The notes beneath the pieces were generated by a model. It saw only the letters and a list, made by a program, of their open reading frames with translations, was not told the origin of the DNA and did no database searches. A stretch of 64,000 nt of DNA from Alteraurantiacibacter hainanensis. Lineage in GTDB: Bacteria > Pseudomonadota > Alphaproteobacteria > Sphingomonadales > Sphingomonadaceae. Position numbers and translations under genes: made by a program. The stretch's first letter is position 1; every line of letters starts with the position of its first letter. Where the stretch lies: the NCBI RefSeq assembly GCF_036321025.1, contig NZ_JAZAPB010000001.1, positions 744,001-808,000 on the forward strand. Reading direction: 5' to 3'. This document shows positions 62,424 through 64,000 of the stretch, piece by piece.

Positions 62424-63182
62424 TCAGTTGCGCCAGCTAGAATCGATCTGGTCGATCTTGCGCGTCCAGGCGGCGAAGTCCAGCTTGCCGAAGTCGTCCG
62501 TCAACTGTTTGTCGCGGTCGCGCTGGTGCTGCTCGATGACGTCGGGCGGAACGACGATGGGGGCGCCAAGGCTGGCGGTCTTCACCTGCACCTCGCAGGC
62601 GCGTTGCAGCATGTAGTAGAGCAGGAACATCTCGTAGATCGTCCGCCCCATCACCACCGGGCCGTGGTTCTTCAGCATCAGGATTTGGTGATTGCCGGCG
62701 TTCTTGACCAGCCGCTCCCCCTCTTCGGAACGCACAGTGATGCCTTCGAAATCATGGTATCCGATCGCGCCTTCGAAGAAACACGAATAGAAGTTGCTCG
62801 CCTGCAGCCCGCCTTCGGTGGCGCATACCGCCATGGTGTCGGGCGTGTGCGTGTGCACGATGGCGTGGGCGTGCGGCAGGTTCTTGTGGAACACGCTGTG
62901 CTGGGTGAACCCGGCCAGGTTCACCGGGTGCGGATTGTCGCCGACCTTCTTGCCCTCCTCGTCGATCTTCACGAGGTTGGACGCGGTGACTTCCTCCCAC
63001 AGCAGGCCGTAGGGATTGATCAGAAAGTGGTTCTGCGTTCCCGGAACACGCAGGGTGATGTGGTTGTAGATGCTCTCGCACCAGCCAAGATGCGCGAAGA
63101 TGCGGTAGGCCGCTGCCAGGTCCAGCCGGGCCTGCCATTCCTCGGCGCTGCAATCCATTTGCGGCTTCAGCTGCGTTGCCAT
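62424..63182 (-). CDS. Class II aldolase/adducin family protein
   Basis: 252 residues from ATG 63182. Zinc ligands H110 and H112 (IVHTHTP) and the later NHG histidine (LMLKNHGPVVMG) are present. The usual catalytic glutamate before the first helix is replaced by FTQHS, as in the adducin-like branch. The substrate is therefore not a standard sugar phosphate by sequence alone. It is the first gene of a leftward pair with the [2Fe-2S] subunit. The divergent MFS gene suggests a shared catabolic role. Confidence 0.9.
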   Translation of the reverse strand: MATQLKPQMDCSAEEWQARLDLAAAYRIFAHLGWCESIYNHITLRVPGTQNHFLINPYGLLWEEVTASNLVKIDEEGKKVGDNPHPVNLAGFTQHSVFHKNLPHAHAIVHTHTPDTMAVCATEGGLQASNFYSCFFEGAIGYHDFEGITVRSEEGERLVKNAGNHQILMLKNHGPVVMGRTIYEMFLLYYMLQRACEVQVKTASLGAPIVVPPDVIEQHQRDRDKQLTDDFGKLDFAAWTRKIDQIDSSWRN

Positions 63183-63206
63183 GTCGAACTCTCCCTTTCG
63201 CCGCGG

Positions 63207-63236
63207 ACTATAGCACCGCAAGATTGACTTTGTCAC
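63207..63236 (-). promoter_or_regulatory. Promoter of the class II aldolase-like gene
   Basis: Reading leftward, GTGACA (63236-63231, 5 of 6 matches to TTGACA), an 18-base spacer and TATAGT (63212-63207, 5 of 6 matches to TATAAT) end 24 bp before the ATG. Confidence 0.6.
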
Positions 63237-63298
63237 AGGGCTAGGCAAACCCCGCATCAAGCCGCGAGAAAGCGGCATGGGAGAGGATTGTTTCAACA

Positions 63299-64000
63299 AT
63301 GGCCACGCAACCGGCACATTCGCAAGGACACGAGAGCGCTGCGGGCAATTGGGTTACCAATTCGCCTGCCTACCAGACGCTGCTGGTCCTGCTGCTCAGC
63401 CTGAATTTCGGCATCGTCTTCTTCGACCGTCAGGCACTGAACGCGCTGATGCCGATGGGGGTGCAGCAGGAATTGCAGCTGTCGCAGACGGAGATCGGGC
63501 TGCTGGCCGGCGGCCTTTCGTTCAGCTGGGCCATCGCCGCCTTCTTCGTGGGCCGCCTCTCCGATAGCCTCGGCAAGCGCAAGATCCTGCTGGTGATCGC
63601 CACCATAGCCTTCTCTCTGTGCAGCTTCCTCTCGGGCCTCGCCACCAGCTTCCTGTTTCTTTTCGCGGCGCGGCTCCTGATGGGCGCGGCGGAAGGCGGC
63701 GTGATGCCGATCAGCCATGCGATGGTGGCAAGCGAGGTGAACCCAGAACGGCGAGGCCTGGCGCAGGGCGTGGCGCAGAACCTCGGCTCAAACCTGCTCG
63801 GCAGCTTTGCCGCGCCCGTGGTGCTAGTGGCCTTCGCCACGGCCTTCAGCTGGCGCGAGGCTTTCTACCTCGCCGCCCTGCCCGGCCTGGTGAGTGCGGC
63901 CATGATCTGGTTCCTTCTGCGCGAGCCGGAACCTGCCGCCGAAACACCCGCGCAGGTCGGCGAAACCGGCGATCACCATTCCTCGATCGGTTTTCTCGAG
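63299..64000 (+). CDS. MFS transporter (partial, 3' end outside window)
   Basis: The frame opens at ATG 63299 and continues to the window end (234 codons). A cytoplasmic leader of about 22 residues precedes six hydrophobic helices. FFDRQALNALMPMGVQQELQ, the loop motif GRLSDSLGKRKI and MGAAEGGVMPISHAMVA place it in the anion/hexuronate-type (ACS-like) branch that often carries aromatic or organic acids. It is divergent from the aldolase-[2Fe-2S] pair, so it may import their substrate (inference). Confidence 0.9.
   Translation, partial: MATQPAHSQGHESAAGNWVTNSPAYQTLLVLLLSLNFGIVFFDRQALNALMPMGVQQELQLSQTEIGLLAGGLSFSWAIAAFFVGRLSDSLGKRKILLVIATIAFSLCSFLSGLATSFLFLFAARLLMGAAEGGVMPISHAMVASEVNPERRGLAQGVAQNLGSNLLGSFAAPVVLVAFATAFSWREAFYLAALPGLVSAAMIWFLLREPEPAAETPAQVGETGDHHSSIGFLE

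Overview
The window reads as a chromosomal segment of a high-GC alphaproteobacterium, most likely order Sphingomonadales and family Erythrobacteraceae. The evidence is gene content: a zwf-edd-glk-eda Entner-Doudoroff operon, an RcdA/DUF1465 cell-cycle gene, a GAF-type PtsP, many TonB-dependent receptors with the typical IIVTAQ start, and DUF465, DUF1761 and DUF6152 genes. This placement is by recognition, not by a database search. No tRNA, rRNA, CRISPR array, insertion sequence or prophage was seen.

Region 1 (1-12280) is the most distinctive part. A leftward gene cluster encodes a membrane-anchored beta-lactamase-fold hydrolase, an enolase-superfamily epimerase (DgcA type), a TonB-dependent receptor, a DUF1611 protein (DgcN type), a YkvI-like transporter, a second beta-lactamase-fold hydrolase, an M19 dipeptidase lipoprotein, an Lrp/AsnC regulator and a Leu/Glu/Phe/Val dehydrogenase (cut by the window edge). 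A divergent XRE-cupin regulator closes the cluster. Most junctions overlap or nearly abut. Two leftward promoters in the cluster share a nearly identical 20-base element that contains the -35 hexamer. The most economical reading is a D-glutamate / muropeptide scavenging locus: outer-membrane uptake, periplasmic peptide hydrolysis, import, DgcN-DgcA conversion, then deamination.

Region 2 (12281-15272) holds a decayed polysaccharide-modification patch (an internally deleted MBOAT gene fused to an FkbH-type tail) and two sulfotransferases. Region 3 (15401-20428) is housekeeping: serS, surE, a TrkA-domain channel, a DUF1761 protein and rimO. Region 4 (20682-24274) is an iron-uptake operon behind a Fur-like box: PepSY protein, small membrane protein and siderophore receptor. 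Region 5 (24293-31551) has a four-gene secreted-protein operon (two amidohydrolases, a hypothetical protein, DUF6152), then alkB-like, yjbQ, a repeat-type protein and a transglutaminase.

Region 6 (31563-40095) is the central-carbon operon zwf-edd-glk-eda with a divergent PEP-carboxylase-like gene coupled to its end. It starts from a TATAAT box followed by a 14-base LacI-type palindrome. An L,D-transpeptidase follows. Region 7 (40092-49958) carries tilS, cpoB/ybgF, a RodZ-like gene, ptsP, two DUF465 genes, rcdA, glpK, a metallo-beta-lactamase-fold gene and DUF4230. Region 8 (49983-59575) has MFS, BCCT and EamA transporters, nadA, DUF2254, lipB, an arsC-like gene and small membrane or lipoproteins. 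Region 9 (59657-64000) has a second Fur-linked siderophore receptor, then a class II aldolase-like gene with an orphan [2Fe-2S] subunit, divergent from an MFS transporter cut by the window end.
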